Source of the DNA: Candidatus Woesearchaeota archaeon
GTDB lineage: Archaea > Nanobdellota > Nanobdellia > Woesearchaeales > GW2011-AR4
Length of the DNA: 33,441 bases
NCBI GenBank assembly: GCA_016185955.1
Contig: JACPMQ010000071.1
Coordinates: forward strand, 1-33,441
Direction: 5' to 3'
Positions 1 through 7,858 of the stretch are shown here, piece by piece (within the stretch, counting starts at the first letter, position 1; the number at the start of each line of letters is the position of its first letter). The translations under genes and the position numbers were made by a program. The notes beneath the pieces are model-generated. The model did not search any database. It was not told where the DNA came from and saw only the letters and a program-made list of their open reading frames with translations.

Positions 1-420
1 ATACCAGAGGGAGTTGCCATATATAACATAGAAGCCCTTCCAGGAGACGGTGGCAAGTTCGTGAGAGCATCAGGAAACTCAGCTAAAATCATTACTAAAA
101 TGCAGGATACAATAGTTGTAGAGCTTCCATCTTCAAAAAGAAGAGTTTTTTTACCGGATTGCAGGGCAACAGTAGGGACTATCGCAGGCAGCGGCAGAAA
201 AGAAAAGCCTTTTCTAAAGGCGGGCAAAAGATATTATGCTATGAAAGCAAAAAATAAGCTATGGCCTCAGGTTTCAGGAACATCCATGAATGCTGTTGAT
301 CATCCATTTGGAGGAAGAAGCTCAGCATCGAAAGGCGGGCCAACCCAATCTTCAAGAAATTCGCCTCCAGGAAGAAAAGTAGGAAAAATTGCCCCTAAAA
401 GAACAGGCAGAAAAAGATAA
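1..420 (+). CDS. rpl2: Ribosomal protein uL2, C-terminal part (5' end outside window)
   Basis: The reading frame is open from base 1 and encodes the last 139 residues of large-subunit protein uL2, which binds 23S rRNA near the peptidyl-transferase centre. The family signature MNAVDHPFGG is present, followed by the conserved tail SRNSPPGRKVGKIAPKRTGR. The gene is cut by the window edge, so its start cannot be judged; the GTG at 61 is internal. It heads a long + strand ribosomal operon, with uS19 35 bases downstream, as in other archaea. Confidence 0.97.
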   Translation: MPEGVAIYNIEALPGDGGKFVRASGNSAKIITKMQDTIVVELPSSKRRVFLPDCRATVGTIAGSGRKEKPFLKAGKRYYAMKAKNKLWPQVSGTSMNAVDHPFGGRSSASKGGPTQSSRNSPPGRKVGKIAPKRTGRKR

Positions 421-455
421 GGGCAATATAATCAAAAATAACCAAAAATTAAAAA

Positions 456-836
456 ATGGCAAAAAAAGAATTCAGTTATCGCGGAAAAACCATCGAGGAA
501 TTAAAACAATTAAGCATTAATGAGTTAGCACAATTAATGCCTGCAAGACAAAGAAGAAGCTTGAAAAGGGGGCTTACAGAGCAGCAAAAAATCCTGCTTA
601 ACGGATTAAAGCATGAGAATGATGTTAAAACACACTGCAGGGACATGATAATATTGCCGGAAATGGTAGGAAAAAACATAAAAGTGTACAATGGCAAGGA
701 GTTTGTTCAAATTGCAATTGTTGCGGAAATGATAAGCCATTGTTTAGGTGAATTTGCTTTGACAAGAAAGAAAGTGCAGCACTCTGCTCCAGGAATCGGA
801 GCTACAAAATCAAGCGCGGCATTGTCTGTTAAATAA
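456..836 (+). CDS. rps19: Ribosomal protein uS19
   Basis: 126-residue small-subunit protein of the 30S head, contacting uS13 and the A-site region. The archaeal uS19 pattern is clear: RGKTIEEL near the N-terminus, MPARQRRSLKRG, then a C-terminal half with GKEFVQIAIVAEMISHCLGEF, HSAPGIGATKSSA. It follows rpl2 and precedes rpl22, the canonical archaeal order. The start ATG is preceded by an A-rich stretch and no Shine-Dalgarno motif, as for most genes of this operon. Confidence 0.97.
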   Translation: MAKKEFSYRGKTIEELKQLSINELAQLMPARQRRSLKRGLTEQQKILLNGLKHENDVKTHCRDMIILPEMVGKNIKVYNGKEFVQIAIVAEMISHCLGEFALTRKKVQHSAPGIGATKSSAALSVK

Positions 837-851
837 AAAATAAATAAAAAA

Positions 852-1340
852 ATGAGTTACAATTATTCAATGAAGGATTATTCAAAGGAAAACATGGCAA
901 GAGCAATAGGAATATCTCTGCCTATATCCTTTAAGCAAAGTGTGGAGATATGCAACTATATAAGGAACAAAAAATTAAGCCGTGCAAAGGATGTGCTTAA
1001 CAAAGCGATAAATCAGCAAAAGGCTATTCCATTTAGAAGATTTAATGACAATACCGGGCATAAAAAAGGAATTGGCCCGGGAAAATATCCGAAAAAGGCA
1101 TCATTGGAAATTTTAAAGCTGATTGATAGTGTGGAGGCAAATGCGCAGTTCAAGGGCATGAGCACAGCAAATTTGGTTATAAAGCACATTAATGCAAATA
1201 TAGCCTCGCGCATGCTGCATTCCGGCAGAAAACGTGGCAGAAAGTTCAAGAGGACTAATATAGAGATAGTTGTTGAAGAAAAAGCTGATGTTAAGAAAGA
1301 GTATAAGCGTCATAAGCCAAGAGCAAAACAAAATGATTGA
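852..1340 (+). CDS. rpl22: Ribosomal protein uL22
   Basis: 162-residue large-subunit protein whose beta hairpin lines the nascent-peptide exit tunnel. The archaeal N-terminus (YSMKDYSKENMARAIGISL), the central GPGKYPKKASLEILKLIDS and the hairpin region HSGRKRGRKFKRTNIEIVV identify it. A basic tail of about 25 residues follows. Its stop codon overlaps the start of rps3 by 8 bases, which suggests translational coupling. Confidence 0.96.
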   Translation: MSYNYSMKDYSKENMARAIGISLPISFKQSVEICNYIRNKKLSRAKDVLNKAINQQKAIPFRRFNDNTGHKKGIGPGKYPKKASLEILKLIDSVEANAQFKGMSTANLVIKHINANIASRMLHSGRKRGRKFKRTNIEIVVEEKADVKKEYKRHKPRAKQND

Positions 1341-2019
1341 AAGAAAATTTGTCGCGCAGAAAATAAAGGAGTTCCAGATTGAGGAATATATAGCTAATAA
1401 TTTAAAGAATGTAGGGCATAGCCATACAAAAATGGTTAAGACCCCTTTAGGAGAAAAGATTGTAGTTTATGCATCAAGGCCCGGGCTTGTAGTCGGAAGA
1501 AAGGGGCAAAATATAAAAGAGCTTACAAAGACGCTTAAAAAGGGATTTGGATTGGAAAATCCGCAGATAGAAATAAGCGAGGTGCAGAATGCAAATTTGG
1601 ATGCCAATATAGTTGCTGAGAGGATTACCGACTCATTGGAAAGGTATGGAGCCCAGAAGTTTAAGGCAATCGGGCATAAGATGATGGAAAGCATTATGGC
1701 ATCAGGCGCATTAGGAGTTGAAATAATAATAAGCGGAAAAATACCAAGCAGCAGGGCAAAATCATGGAGATTTTACTCCGGCTATCTTAAGAAATGCGGC
1801 GATATTTCGATTATGGCTGTTGACAAGGCATATGCGCAAGCAAAATTAAAAAGCGGCGTAATAGGGGTTAAGGTAAGCATTATGCCTGCTGGAACAAAGT
1901 TGCCGGACAAAGTAGAGTTTATTGAAGAAAAGGAGGAAAAAGTAGAGGAAGTTAAGGAAAACGCTAATGAACTAAAAGATGAAGTAAAAGATGAAATAAA
2001 TAAAAATGAAAGCAAATGA
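1333..2019 (+). CDS. rps3: Ribosomal protein uS3 with acidic C-terminal tail
   Basis: 228-residue small-subunit protein at the mRNA entry channel. A KH domain lies at about residues 40-105, with the GRKG loop at 55-58; the S3 C-terminal domain follows, with SGALGVEIIISGKIPSSRA and SGVIGVKVSIMPAGTKLPD. The last 35 or so residues are Glu/Lys rich. The frame is open from 1270, but the family N-terminus MIERKFVAQKI begins at the ATG at 1333, so that start is chosen. The end overlaps rpl29 by 14 bases. Confidence 0.95.
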   Translation: MIERKFVAQKIKEFQIEEYIANNLKNVGHSHTKMVKTPLGEKIVVYASRPGLVVGRKGQNIKELTKTLKKGFGLENPQIEISEVQNANLDANIVAERITDSLERYGAQKFKAIGHKMMESIMASGALGVEIIISGKIPSSRAKSWRFYSGYLKKCGDISIMAVDKAYAQAKLKSGVIGVKVSIMPAGTKLPDKVEFIEEKEEKVEEVKENANELKDEVKDEINKNESK

Positions 2020-2224
2020 GATAAGGGGTATGGATGTTAATCTGATTAATGAAAAAATCAGTGAGCTGAAGAAAGAGTTAATGAAGATGAACGCGCAGGT
2101 AGCGTTAGGGGCTTCCATAAAAAATCCGGGCCAATTAAAAAAAATAAAGAAAACTTTAGCAAGAATAATAACAATACAAAGCCAAAAAGATGCAAAAAAA
2201 CAGGAGGTTGATAAAAAAGCATGA
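2006..2224 (+). CDS. rpl29: Ribosomal protein uL29
   Basis: 72-residue helical large-subunit protein at the exit-tunnel rim, where SRP and other factors dock. Recognisable features are the start KANEIRGMD, the pair of helices with ISELKKELMKMNAQVALGA, and KNPGQLKKIKKTLARI. It starts inside the end of rps3 and its stop overlaps the aIF1 start (ATGA), so the three genes form a tightly coupled block. Confidence 0.95.
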   Translation: MKANEIRGMDVNLINEKISELKKELMKMNAQVALGASIKNPGQLKKIKKTLARIITIQSQKDAKKQEVDKKA

Positions 2225-2529
2225 GTGATATATGTCCCAAGTGCGGACTTGCGAAGGAGCTTTGCGTTTGTGAGACAATTGCAAAAGAAAGCCAATTGAT
2301 AACAGTCTTCCTTGAGAAAAAAAAATTCAAAAAATATTCCACTATGATTGAGGGCATAGACCAAAAAGAAATAGACATAAAGGATCTTGCGAAGAAGCTT
2401 AAAGCGCAATTTGCGTGCGGCGGCACAGTAAAAGAAGGAATAATAGAGTTGCAAGGCGACCATAAGCACAAGGTTAAAGCTGTTTTGGTAAAAATGGGAT
2501 TTCCAGGGGATACAATACAGGTAAGATAA
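2221..2529 (+). CDS. Translation initiation factor aIF1 (SUI1 family)
   Basis: 102-residue initiation factor that binds the 30S P site and proofreads start-codon selection. The N-terminal zinc-ribbon-like segment has Cys5, Cys8, Cys15 and Cys17 (CPKCGLAKELCVC). The SUI1 fold follows, with the conserved KKLKAQFACGGTVKEG and the HKHKVKAVLVKMGF-type end. Its place between rpl29 and rps17 is typical for archaea, except that the RNase P p29 gene normally between aIF1 and uS17 is missing. Only 10 bases separate it from rps17. Confidence 0.95.
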   Translation: MSDICPKCGLAKELCVCETIAKESQLITVFLEKKKFKKYSTMIEGIDQKEIDIKDLAKKLKAQFACGGTVKEGIIELQGDHKHKVKAVLVKMGFPGDTIQVR

Positions 2530-2539
2530 GAAAGGTAAG

Positions 2540-2968
2540 ATGGAAACAAAAAATATCGGAATAAACACTGCAGTTCCGCAAAATAAGTGCGAAGATAGGA
2601 ACTGCCCGTTTCACGGCACTTTAAAGTGCAGGGGAAGAATCTTTACAGCTACTGTGCTTTCCACAAAAATGCAGAAAACCGCAACAGTAGGATGGGAGCG
2701 CAGGCATTTCCTAAAAAAATATGAAAGATATGAAAAAAGAAAAAGCACAGTTAAAGCGCATAATCCATTATGCATTAATGCCAATGAAGGCGACATTGTC
2801 AGCATTTCAGAATGCAGACCATTGAGCAAAACCAAAACTTTTGTTATAATAGGAGTATTGGGCAAGGAAAAGGGCTTCAAGGAAAAAATGGAAGCTGAAG
2901 CAGCGGCAAAATTCAAAAGAGCTGAAAAAGAAGAAAAAAAGGATGACGCAGAGCAGCAAATCGAGTGA
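2540..2968 (+). CDS. rps17: Ribosomal protein uS17
   Basis: 142-residue small-subunit protein, a primary 16S rRNA binder. Archaeal features are the N-terminal CEDRNCPFHGTLKCRGRIF, the OB-fold core KMQKTATVGWERRHFLKKYERYEKR written across residues 45-70, and GDIVSISECRPLSKTK. An Ala/Glu/Lys tail of about 30 residues is extra. A weak GGTAAG precedes the ATG. The gene follows aIF1 directly. Confidence 0.95.
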   Translation: METKNIGINTAVPQNKCEDRNCPFHGTLKCRGRIFTATVLSTKMQKTATVGWERRHFLKKYERYEKRKSTVKAHNPLCINANEGDIVSISECRPLSKTKTFVIIGVLGKEKGFKEKMEAEAAAKFKRAEKEEKKDDAEQQIE

Positions 2969-2973
2969 CTAAA

Positions 2974-3375
2974 ATGCAGGCAACAAAATCAAAAATAACA
3001 AAAGCGCTTCCTGTCGGAAGTGAAATAGAAACTTGCGATAATTCAGGGGCAAAGGTAATAAAGATATTTACTGTTGTGGGGAGCAAAACCAGAAAGGGCA
3101 GGATTTCCGCAGCAGGTGTTTCTGACCTTGTCATGGCATCTGTAAGAAGAGGAAGGCCAGACATGAGAAAGCAGGTTGTCCATGCAGTGATAGTAAGGCA
3201 AAAGAAGGAATACAGAAGGGCTGATGGCACAAGAATAAAATTTGAGGATAATTCAGCAGTTGTGCTGAAAGACGATAAAGGCACTCCTAAAGGAACAATA
3301 TTCAAGGGGGCTATAGCAAAAGAAGTATGTGAGAAATGGCCCGGAATTGCAAAAATAGCAAGCATAGTTGTATAA
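2974..3375 (+). CDS. rpl14: Ribosomal protein uL14
   Basis: 133-residue large-subunit protein at the subunit interface (intersubunit bridges). Diagnostic segments are SKITKALPVGSEIETCDNSG, SVRRGRPDMRKQVVHAVIVR and KGTPKGTIFKGAIAKE. Two starts are possible. A GTG at 2965 overlaps the rps17 stop. The ATG at 2974 is preceded by CTAAA, the context used by many neighbours, and gives an N-terminus closer to the family; it is preferred with modest certainty. Confidence 0.94.
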   Translation: MQATKSKITKALPVGSEIETCDNSGAKVIKIFTVVGSKTRKGRISAAGVSDLVMASVRRGRPDMRKQVVHAVIVRQKKEYRRADGTRIKFEDNSAVVLKDDKGTPKGTIFKGAIAKEVCEKWPGIAKIASIVV

Positions 3376-3386
3376 AACTTATAAAA

Positions 3387-3767
3387 ATGAAAACAAAATT
3401 TTCAATTTCATGGAAAAAAAGCAAGCAGCCAAGAAAGCAAAGAAAGTATAGGTATAATGCTCCGCTGCATATAAGGCAGAAGTTTGTAAGGGCGCATCTT
3501 TCAAAGGATCTGCGTAAAAAATACAAAAAGAGGAGCATAGCAGTCAGAAAAGGCGACACAGTTAAGATAATGAGAGGCCAATTTAAGAATAAAACAGGCA
3601 AAGTTGAGCTTGTCAGCTTAAAAAAAACTTTTGTTTTTGTGAGCGGCATTAACTTAACAAAAAAAGACGGCACAAAAGTAAAATGCCAATTGCATCCGTC
3701 AAATCTTATGATTACCGAGATTATTACGGATGATAAAATGAGGGCTGCAATTTTGGAGAGGAAGTAA
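3387..3767 (+). CDS. rpl24: Ribosomal protein uL24
   Basis: 126-residue assembly initiator of the large subunit, near the exit tunnel. A basic N-terminus (KQPRKQRKYRYNAPLHIR) and the KOW motif region VRKGDTVKIMRGQFKNKTGK mark it, followed by GINLTKKDGTKVKCQLHPSN. The frame is open from 3336 but the upstream residues do not match the family, and ATG 3387 has the AAAAATG context seen elsewhere. One base separates it from eS4. Confidence 0.95.
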   Translation: MKTKFSISWKKSKQPRKQRKYRYNAPLHIRQKFVRAHLSKDLRKKYKKRSIAVRKGDTVKIMRGQFKNKTGKVELVSLKKTFVFVSGINLTKKDGTKVKCQLHPSNLMITEIITDDKMRAAILERK

Positions 3768-3768
3768 T

Positions 3769-4452
3769 ATGCACATTAAAAGGCATTTCGCGCCAAGAAG
3801 CTGGAAGATAGAAAGAAAAGGCACTAAATATGTTGCAAAGCCTAGCCCAGGCACCCATGAGTTAAGCATGTCGATGCCATTAATAATAATAATCAGAGAC
3901 ATATTAGGGTATGCAAATACAAAAAAAGAAGTCAAGTATATACTTGAAAAGCGAAATGTTACTATTGATGGAATAAAAAGAAACGACTCCAGATTTCCAG
4001 TTGGCTTGTTTGATGTCCTGTCTTTTAATGACACTAACGAGCATTTCAGGATTATTTTAGACGAGAAGGGCAAGGTTTCATTAATCAAGATTGGAGAGGA
4101 AGAAAGCAGCATTAAATTATGCAAAATAACTGGGAAAAAAATTGTAAAAGGCAAGACTCAGTTAAACCTAAATGATGGAAGGAACATTTTTGCAGATGGC
4201 AACTTTAAAACAAGTGATTCTGTTTTATTAAAGCTTGGGCAAAAAGCCACGATAAAGGAAAGCATTGGCATTGACAAGGGTGCTGTTATTTACCTTACTG
4301 GAGGAAAACATATAGGCGAAATAGGAATAATACAGGGAATAAATGAAAACAGAATATTATACAAAACGCAAAATAATGAAATTGCCGAGACATTAAAAAA
4401 ATATGCATTTGCAGTAGGCAAAACAAAACCGCTAATTACAATTGCTGAGTGA
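3769..4452 (+). CDS. rps4e: Ribosomal protein eS4
   Basis: 227-residue small-subunit protein found only in archaea and eukaryotes, so it is a strong domain marker. The start HIKRHFAPRSWKIERKGTKY, the S4-like RNA-binding stretch around KKEVKYILEKRNVTIDGIKR, and a late KOW segment (GAVIYLTGGKHIGEIG) are visible. A GAGAGG about 10 bases before the ATG is one of the few plausible Shine-Dalgarno sites in the operon. Confidence 0.95.
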   Translation: MHIKRHFAPRSWKIERKGTKYVAKPSPGTHELSMSMPLIIIIRDILGYANTKKEVKYILEKRNVTIDGIKRNDSRFPVGLFDVLSFNDTNEHFRIILDEKGKVSLIKIGEEESSIKLCKITGKKIVKGKTQLNLNDGRNIFADGNFKTSDSVLLKLGQKATIKESIGIDKGAVIYLTGGKHIGEIGIIQGINENRILYKTQNNEIAETLKKYAFAVGKTKPLITIAE

Positions 4453-4453
4453 C

Positions 4454-4963
4454 ATGAACCCGATGAGACAAATAAGCATAGAAAAAGTTACCTTAAATAT
4501 AGGCGCTGGGAAAGATCAGGCTAGATTAGAGAAGGGAATAAAGCTCATACAGACAATAACAGGTTTAACTCCGATTAAAACATTCACTAACAAGAGAATT
4601 CAGGAATGGGGATTAAGGCCCGGGCTGCCAATAGGATGCAAGCTAACAGTAAGGGGGAAAAAAGCATTGGAGCTGGTTAAAAGGCTGCTGGAAGCTAGGG
4701 ACAATACGCTGGAAGCTGTCAATTGGGATAATGAGGGAAATTTATCCTTTGGCATAAAGGAGTACATAGACATACCTGGAGTTAAGTATAATCCTGACAT
4801 AGGCATTATGGGACTGCAAGTTTGCGCGACACTAAAAAGAAACGGATTCAGGATAAAGCACAGAAGCATAAAAAGGCGCTTAATACCAAAAAAACACAGA
4901 ATAAAAAAGGAAGAATCTATAGAATTTATGGAAAAGGAATTTAATGTGAGGGTAAACAATTAA
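4454..4963 (+). CDS. rpl5: Ribosomal protein uL5
   Basis: 169-residue large-subunit protein binding 5S rRNA in the central protuberance. The family start NPMRQISIEKVTLNIGAG, PIKTFTNKRIQEWGLRPGLP and FGIKEYIDIPGVKYNPDIGI identify it. The frame can be read from a TTG at 4442, but the ATG at 4454 gives the NPMR start common to archaeal uL5; ATG 4463 is another option. It begins one base after the eS4 stop. Confidence 0.95.
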   Translation: MNPMRQISIEKVTLNIGAGKDQARLEKGIKLIQTITGLTPIKTFTNKRIQEWGLRPGLPIGCKLTVRGKKALELVKRLLEARDNTLEAVNWDNEGNLSFGIKEYIDIPGVKYNPDIGIMGLQVCATLKRNGFRIKHRSIKRRLIPKKHRIKKEESIEFMEKEFNVRVNN

Positions 4964-4974
4964 ACGCAACCAAA

Positions 4975-5205
4975 ATGACATACAGCAATTATAGGAAAGC
5001 CTTGAAACAACTTAAAGTCAAGCCGGTAAAGCTAAAAAAATTTCTTAAGCATAATTCACCTAAAAAAAGAAGCTGCGGCATTGCGCTTAAGCCATGCGGC
5101 AGATGCGGAAGAATAAGAGCTCATATAAGCAGCTATGGGCTGCACCTATGCAGACAATGCTTTAGGGAAATAGCAACAAGCTTGGGGTTTAAAAAATATA
5201 ATTAA
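4975..5205 (+). CDS. rps14: Ribosomal protein uS14, zinc-binding type
   Basis: 76-residue small-subunit head protein. Zinc ligands Cys41, Cys44, Cys59 and Cys62 are in CGRCGR and LCRQCFREIA, and the C-terminus LGFKKYN is typical. Archaeal uS14 is usually about 50-56 residues; here there are about 20-25 extra basic residues at the N-terminus. The only upstream ATG consistent with the gap after rpl5 is at 4975, so the extension looks real, but a shorter product from a non-ATG start cannot be excluded. Confidence 0.93.
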   Translation: MTYSNYRKALKQLKVKPVKLKKFLKHNSPKKRSCGIALKPCGRCGRIRAHISSYGLHLCRQCFREIATSLGFKKYN

Positions 5206-5234
5206 ATATAAAATTGAATACAATTGAGGTTAAA

Positions 5235-5627
5235 ATGACATTAAATGATCCATTGGCAAACACGCTCTCCATTATTTTAACAGACGAGAAAATGGGAAAG
5301 AAAGAAAGCAATATAGCACCTTCTTCAAAGATTATTAAGAAGGTTCTTGAAGTGATGAAAGCTGCTAATTACATAACTAATTTTCAGGAGATAAATGATG
5401 GAAGAAGAAACTCGCTTAAAATAAGCCTTTCTGGCAACATAAACAAGTGCGGAGTTATAAAACCAAGGTATAATGTCAAAAAAGACGGATTTGAAAAGTT
5501 TGAAAAGAGATATTTGCTGGCAAGGGGCATGGGAATACTGGTAGTATCAACACCTTTAGGGATATTTACCCATACAGAAGCAAAAAAGAAAAATATTGGC
5601 GGCAGGCTTTTAGCCTACTGTTATTAA
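5235..5627 (+). CDS. rps8: Ribosomal protein uS8
   Basis: 130-residue primary 16S rRNA binder of the 30S platform. The archaeal pattern is complete: MTLNDPLANTLSII, the middle NKCGVIKPRYNVKKDGFEKF, and the C-terminus GILVVSTPLGIFTHTEA followed by GGRLLAY. The frame extends to a TTG at 5214, but ATG 5235 matches the family start exactly and has the TTAAAATG context common in this operon. Confidence 0.96.
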   Translation: MTLNDPLANTLSIILTDEKMGKKESNIAPSSKIIKKVLEVMKAANYITNFQEINDGRRNSLKISLSGNINKCGVIKPRYNVKKDGFEKFEKRYLLARGMGILVVSTPLGIFTHTEAKKKNIGGRLLAYCY

Positions 5628-5647
5628 AATTATTAAAAATATTAAAA

Positions 5648-6208
5648 ATGGAAAACAGCGAAAGCAAAAACAAAGAGCTGGAAATTGAAATTAAATTAAA
5701 AGATAATGTAGATGCTTATTTAGACAAAAGAGTATTAGCTATAAAAGGCCCTAAAGGGGAATTAAAGAGAGACATTTCGGACAAAAACATTTTTATGAAA
5801 ATTGATGGCAAGCTAATTACAATGAAGGCAAAATTCAACAAAAAAAACAAGAAGGTTATAAAATCATATGCGGCTCATATAAAAAATATGATTAAAGGCT
5901 CATTAGAAGAGCACGAGTATCTTTTAAAAATATGTTCGGGGCATTTTCCAATGAATGTTTCTGTGAGCAAAGACTCTCTTATTGTAAAAAATTTTCTTGG
6001 GGAAAAGGTTCCAAGAGTGCTTAAATTAAAGCCCGGAGCAGCAGTTAAAGTTGAGAATGATAAACTTATAGTAAGAAGCCCGAGCAAAGAGATTGCTGGA
6101 CAGGTAAGCGCAGACATAGAGCAGCTTACAAGAAGAACTAGATATGATTTAAGGGTTTTTCAGGACGGCATATGGATAATATCAAAGGACGGGGAAGAAT
6201 TAAAATAA
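5648..6208 (+). CDS. rpl6: Ribosomal protein uL6
   Basis: 186-residue large-subunit protein near the factor-binding site. The archaeal uL6 repeats are evident: IKGPKGELKRD in the first half, then HIKNMIKGSLEEHEYLLKIC, HFPMNVSVSKDSLIVKNFLG, and GEKVPRVL. The ending DGIWIISKDGEELK also fits. It lies between rps8 and rpl32e with small gaps, as in the standard archaeal spc order. Confidence 0.95.
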   Translation: MENSESKNKELEIEIKLKDNVDAYLDKRVLAIKGPKGELKRDISDKNIFMKIDGKLITMKAKFNKKNKKVIKSYAAHIKNMIKGSLEEHEYLLKICSGHFPMNVSVSKDSLIVKNFLGEKVPRVLKLKPGAAVKVENDKLIVRSPSKEIAGQVSADIEQLTRRTRYDLRVFQDGIWIISKDGEELK

Positions 6209-6226
6209 CCTTAAGAACCAACTAAA

Positions 6227-6841
6227 ATGAAGTCAATCAATGAGCTTTTGGAAATAAGAACGGAGATAAAACGCAAAAAGCCGGAATTTGTCAGGCAGGA
6301 TATCCGCAAGAAAAAAAGATTAGAGAGAAAATGGAGAAAGCCAAAGGGCATGGACTCAAAAATCAGATTAAGGCTTAAGGGCAGGCCAAAAGCAGTTTCA
6401 ACAGGCTATGGAAGCCCAAAAAATGCCAAGCATTTGCACAAAAGCGGATTAATGCAGCATGTCTTGAAATCAGAAAAAGAGCTAGAGCGTTTAAATCCTA
6501 AAGAATACTGCATTGCGCTTTCATCTACATTAGGAAACAGAAAAAGAGTTGTCATTTTAAAAAAGGCAAGAGAGCTAGGATTTAATGTTGTAAATGTTAA
6601 TGCTGATGAATACATAAAGAAAGTAGAGGCAGAATTAGAAGCAAGAAAACAAGCCAAGAAAAAAGAAGTGACAGAAAAGACAGAAAAAAAAGAAGTTAAG
6701 AGTGAAGAGGATAAAAGCGAGGATAAAAACAAAAAGAAAGAAGAGAAAGAAGAAAAATTATCAGATAAGCTCCTAGAAGAAGACAAAAAGGAGCTGGAAA
6801 AGAAAGAGAAAGATAAGCTGTTGATTAAGAAGGTTAAGTAA
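6227..6841 (+). CDS. rpl32e: Ribosomal protein eL32 with long charged C-terminal tail
   Basis: 204-residue archaeal/eukaryotic large-subunit protein. The core spans about residues 1-130: PEFVRQDIRKKKRLERKWRK, then GRPKAVSTGYGSPKNAKHLH and a YCIALSSTLGNRKRVVILKK strand region. Residues from about 132 to the end are almost entirely Lys and Glu, an extension of about 70 residues beyond the core. The tail has low sequence complexity. It is followed after one base by rpl19e. Confidence 0.94.
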   Translation: MKSINELLEIRTEIKRKKPEFVRQDIRKKKRLERKWRKPKGMDSKIRLRLKGRPKAVSTGYGSPKNAKHLHKSGLMQHVLKSEKELERLNPKEYCIALSSTLGNRKRVVILKKARELGFNVVNVNADEYIKKVEAELEARKQAKKKEVTEKTEKKEVKSEEDKSEDKNKKKEEKEEKLSDKLLEEDKKELEKKEKDKLLIKKVK

Positions 6842-6842
6842 A

Positions 6843-7286
6843 ATGCAACTAAATATGCAAAAAAGGCTTGCAGCCGATGTGTTAAAATCATCAAAGAGCA
6901 ATGTTATATTAGACACAAACAGGTTGGAAGAGATAAAAGAGGCAATAACAAAAGAAGATATACGCGCCTTGATAAATGATAATGCTATATGGAGTAAAAA
7001 TACAAGAGGAATTTCAAGGTACAGGACAAGAAAAAGAAAACTGCAAAAACTTAAAGGCAGAAGAAGCGGTGCTGGCTCTATAAAAGGAGGCAGACATGCA
7101 AGATTGCCGCAAAAGAAGGGATGGGCGCAACACATAAGAGTGCAAAGGGAATTTTTGCAGAATTTAAGAGATAAAGGCGCTATTGACAAGTCCTTGTACA
7201 GAGCATTATACTTAAAAAGCAAGGGCGGTTTTTTCAGGAGCAAAAGGCACATCAAAATATATTTGCAGGAGCATGGCAAAAAATGA
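6843..7286 (+). CDS. rpl19e: Ribosomal protein eL19
   Basis: 147-residue large-subunit protein that makes an intersubunit bridge, specific to archaea and eukaryotes. The N-terminal QKRLAADVLKSSKSNVILD, the basic linker RGISRYRTRKRKLQKLKGRR with GAGSIKGGRHARLP, and the helical end with YLKSKGGFFRSKRHIKIYL are diagnostic. It starts one base after rpl32e and overlaps rpl18 by 4 bases (ATGA). Confidence 0.95.
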   Translation: MQLNMQKRLAADVLKSSKSNVILDTNRLEEIKEAITKEDIRALINDNAIWSKNTRGISRYRTRKRKLQKLKGRRSGAGSIKGGRHARLPQKKGWAQHIRVQREFLQNLRDKGAIDKSLYRALYLKSKGGFFRSKRHIKIYLQEHGKK

Positions 7287-7840
7287 AGAAGAATATCAGA
7301 AATATCTACACTGTCCAGTTTAGAAGGAAGAGGGAAGGGATTACTAATTACAGGAATCGTTTAAGAATATTGACAGCTAGAAAACCGAGGCTTGTTGTAA
7401 GAAAATCCTTGAACAACATATACGCTGCTATAGTAGAGTACCACAAGAATGGCGATATCATTAAAATAGCTTGCCACTCCTCACAGCTTAAAAAATTTGG
7501 CTGGGATTGCAGCACAGGAAATATACCAACTGCTTATCTTATAGGCTTTATGATTGGAAAAAAAGCCATAAACGCAAACTTTAATGACGCAGTTTTGGAT
7601 ATAGGAATGAATAAATCTGTAAAAGGAACAAGGATATATGCTGTTCTGGCAGGCGCTTTAGATGCAGGATTAAAAATACCCCATGATAAGGAAATTCTGC
7701 CGACAAAGGACAGAATTATGGGAAAACATATAACTGATTACAACAAATTACTGAAAAAAGAGGGTTTGAAGGATATAATTAAAACCTTTGAGCAAGTAAA
7801 AAAGGATATAGACCAAAATATTCAAAAGAAGGTAAAATAA
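7283..7840 (+). CDS. rpl18: Ribosomal protein uL18
   Basis: 185-residue 5S rRNA-binding protein of the central protuberance, sharing this role with uL5 upstream. Recognisable parts are VQFRRKREGITNYRNRLRIL, KPRLVVRKSLNNIYAAIVEY, NIPTAYLIGFMIGKKA and GTRIYAVLAGALDAGLKIPH. The start overlaps the eL19 stop, so translation is probably coupled. Confidence 0.95.
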   Translation: MKKNIRNIYTVQFRRKREGITNYRNRLRILTARKPRLVVRKSLNNIYAAIVEYHKNGDIIKIACHSSQLKKFGWDCSTGNIPTAYLIGFMIGKKAINANFNDAVLDIGMNKSVKGTRIYAVLAGALDAGLKIPHDKEILPTKDRIMGKHITDYNKLLKKEGLKDIIKTFEQVKKDIDQNIQKKVK

Positions 7841-7858
7841 AAAACAGATAAAATAAAA

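Noticed and set aside
1972..2568. Open frame of 198 codons on minus strand across rpl29 and aIF1
   Set aside because: Phe/Leu/Ser-rich reverse reading of Lys-rich genes; no family match.
3336..3386. Earlier start for uL24
   Set aside because: The 17 extra residues overlap the uL14 end and do not match uL24; ATG 3387 fits.
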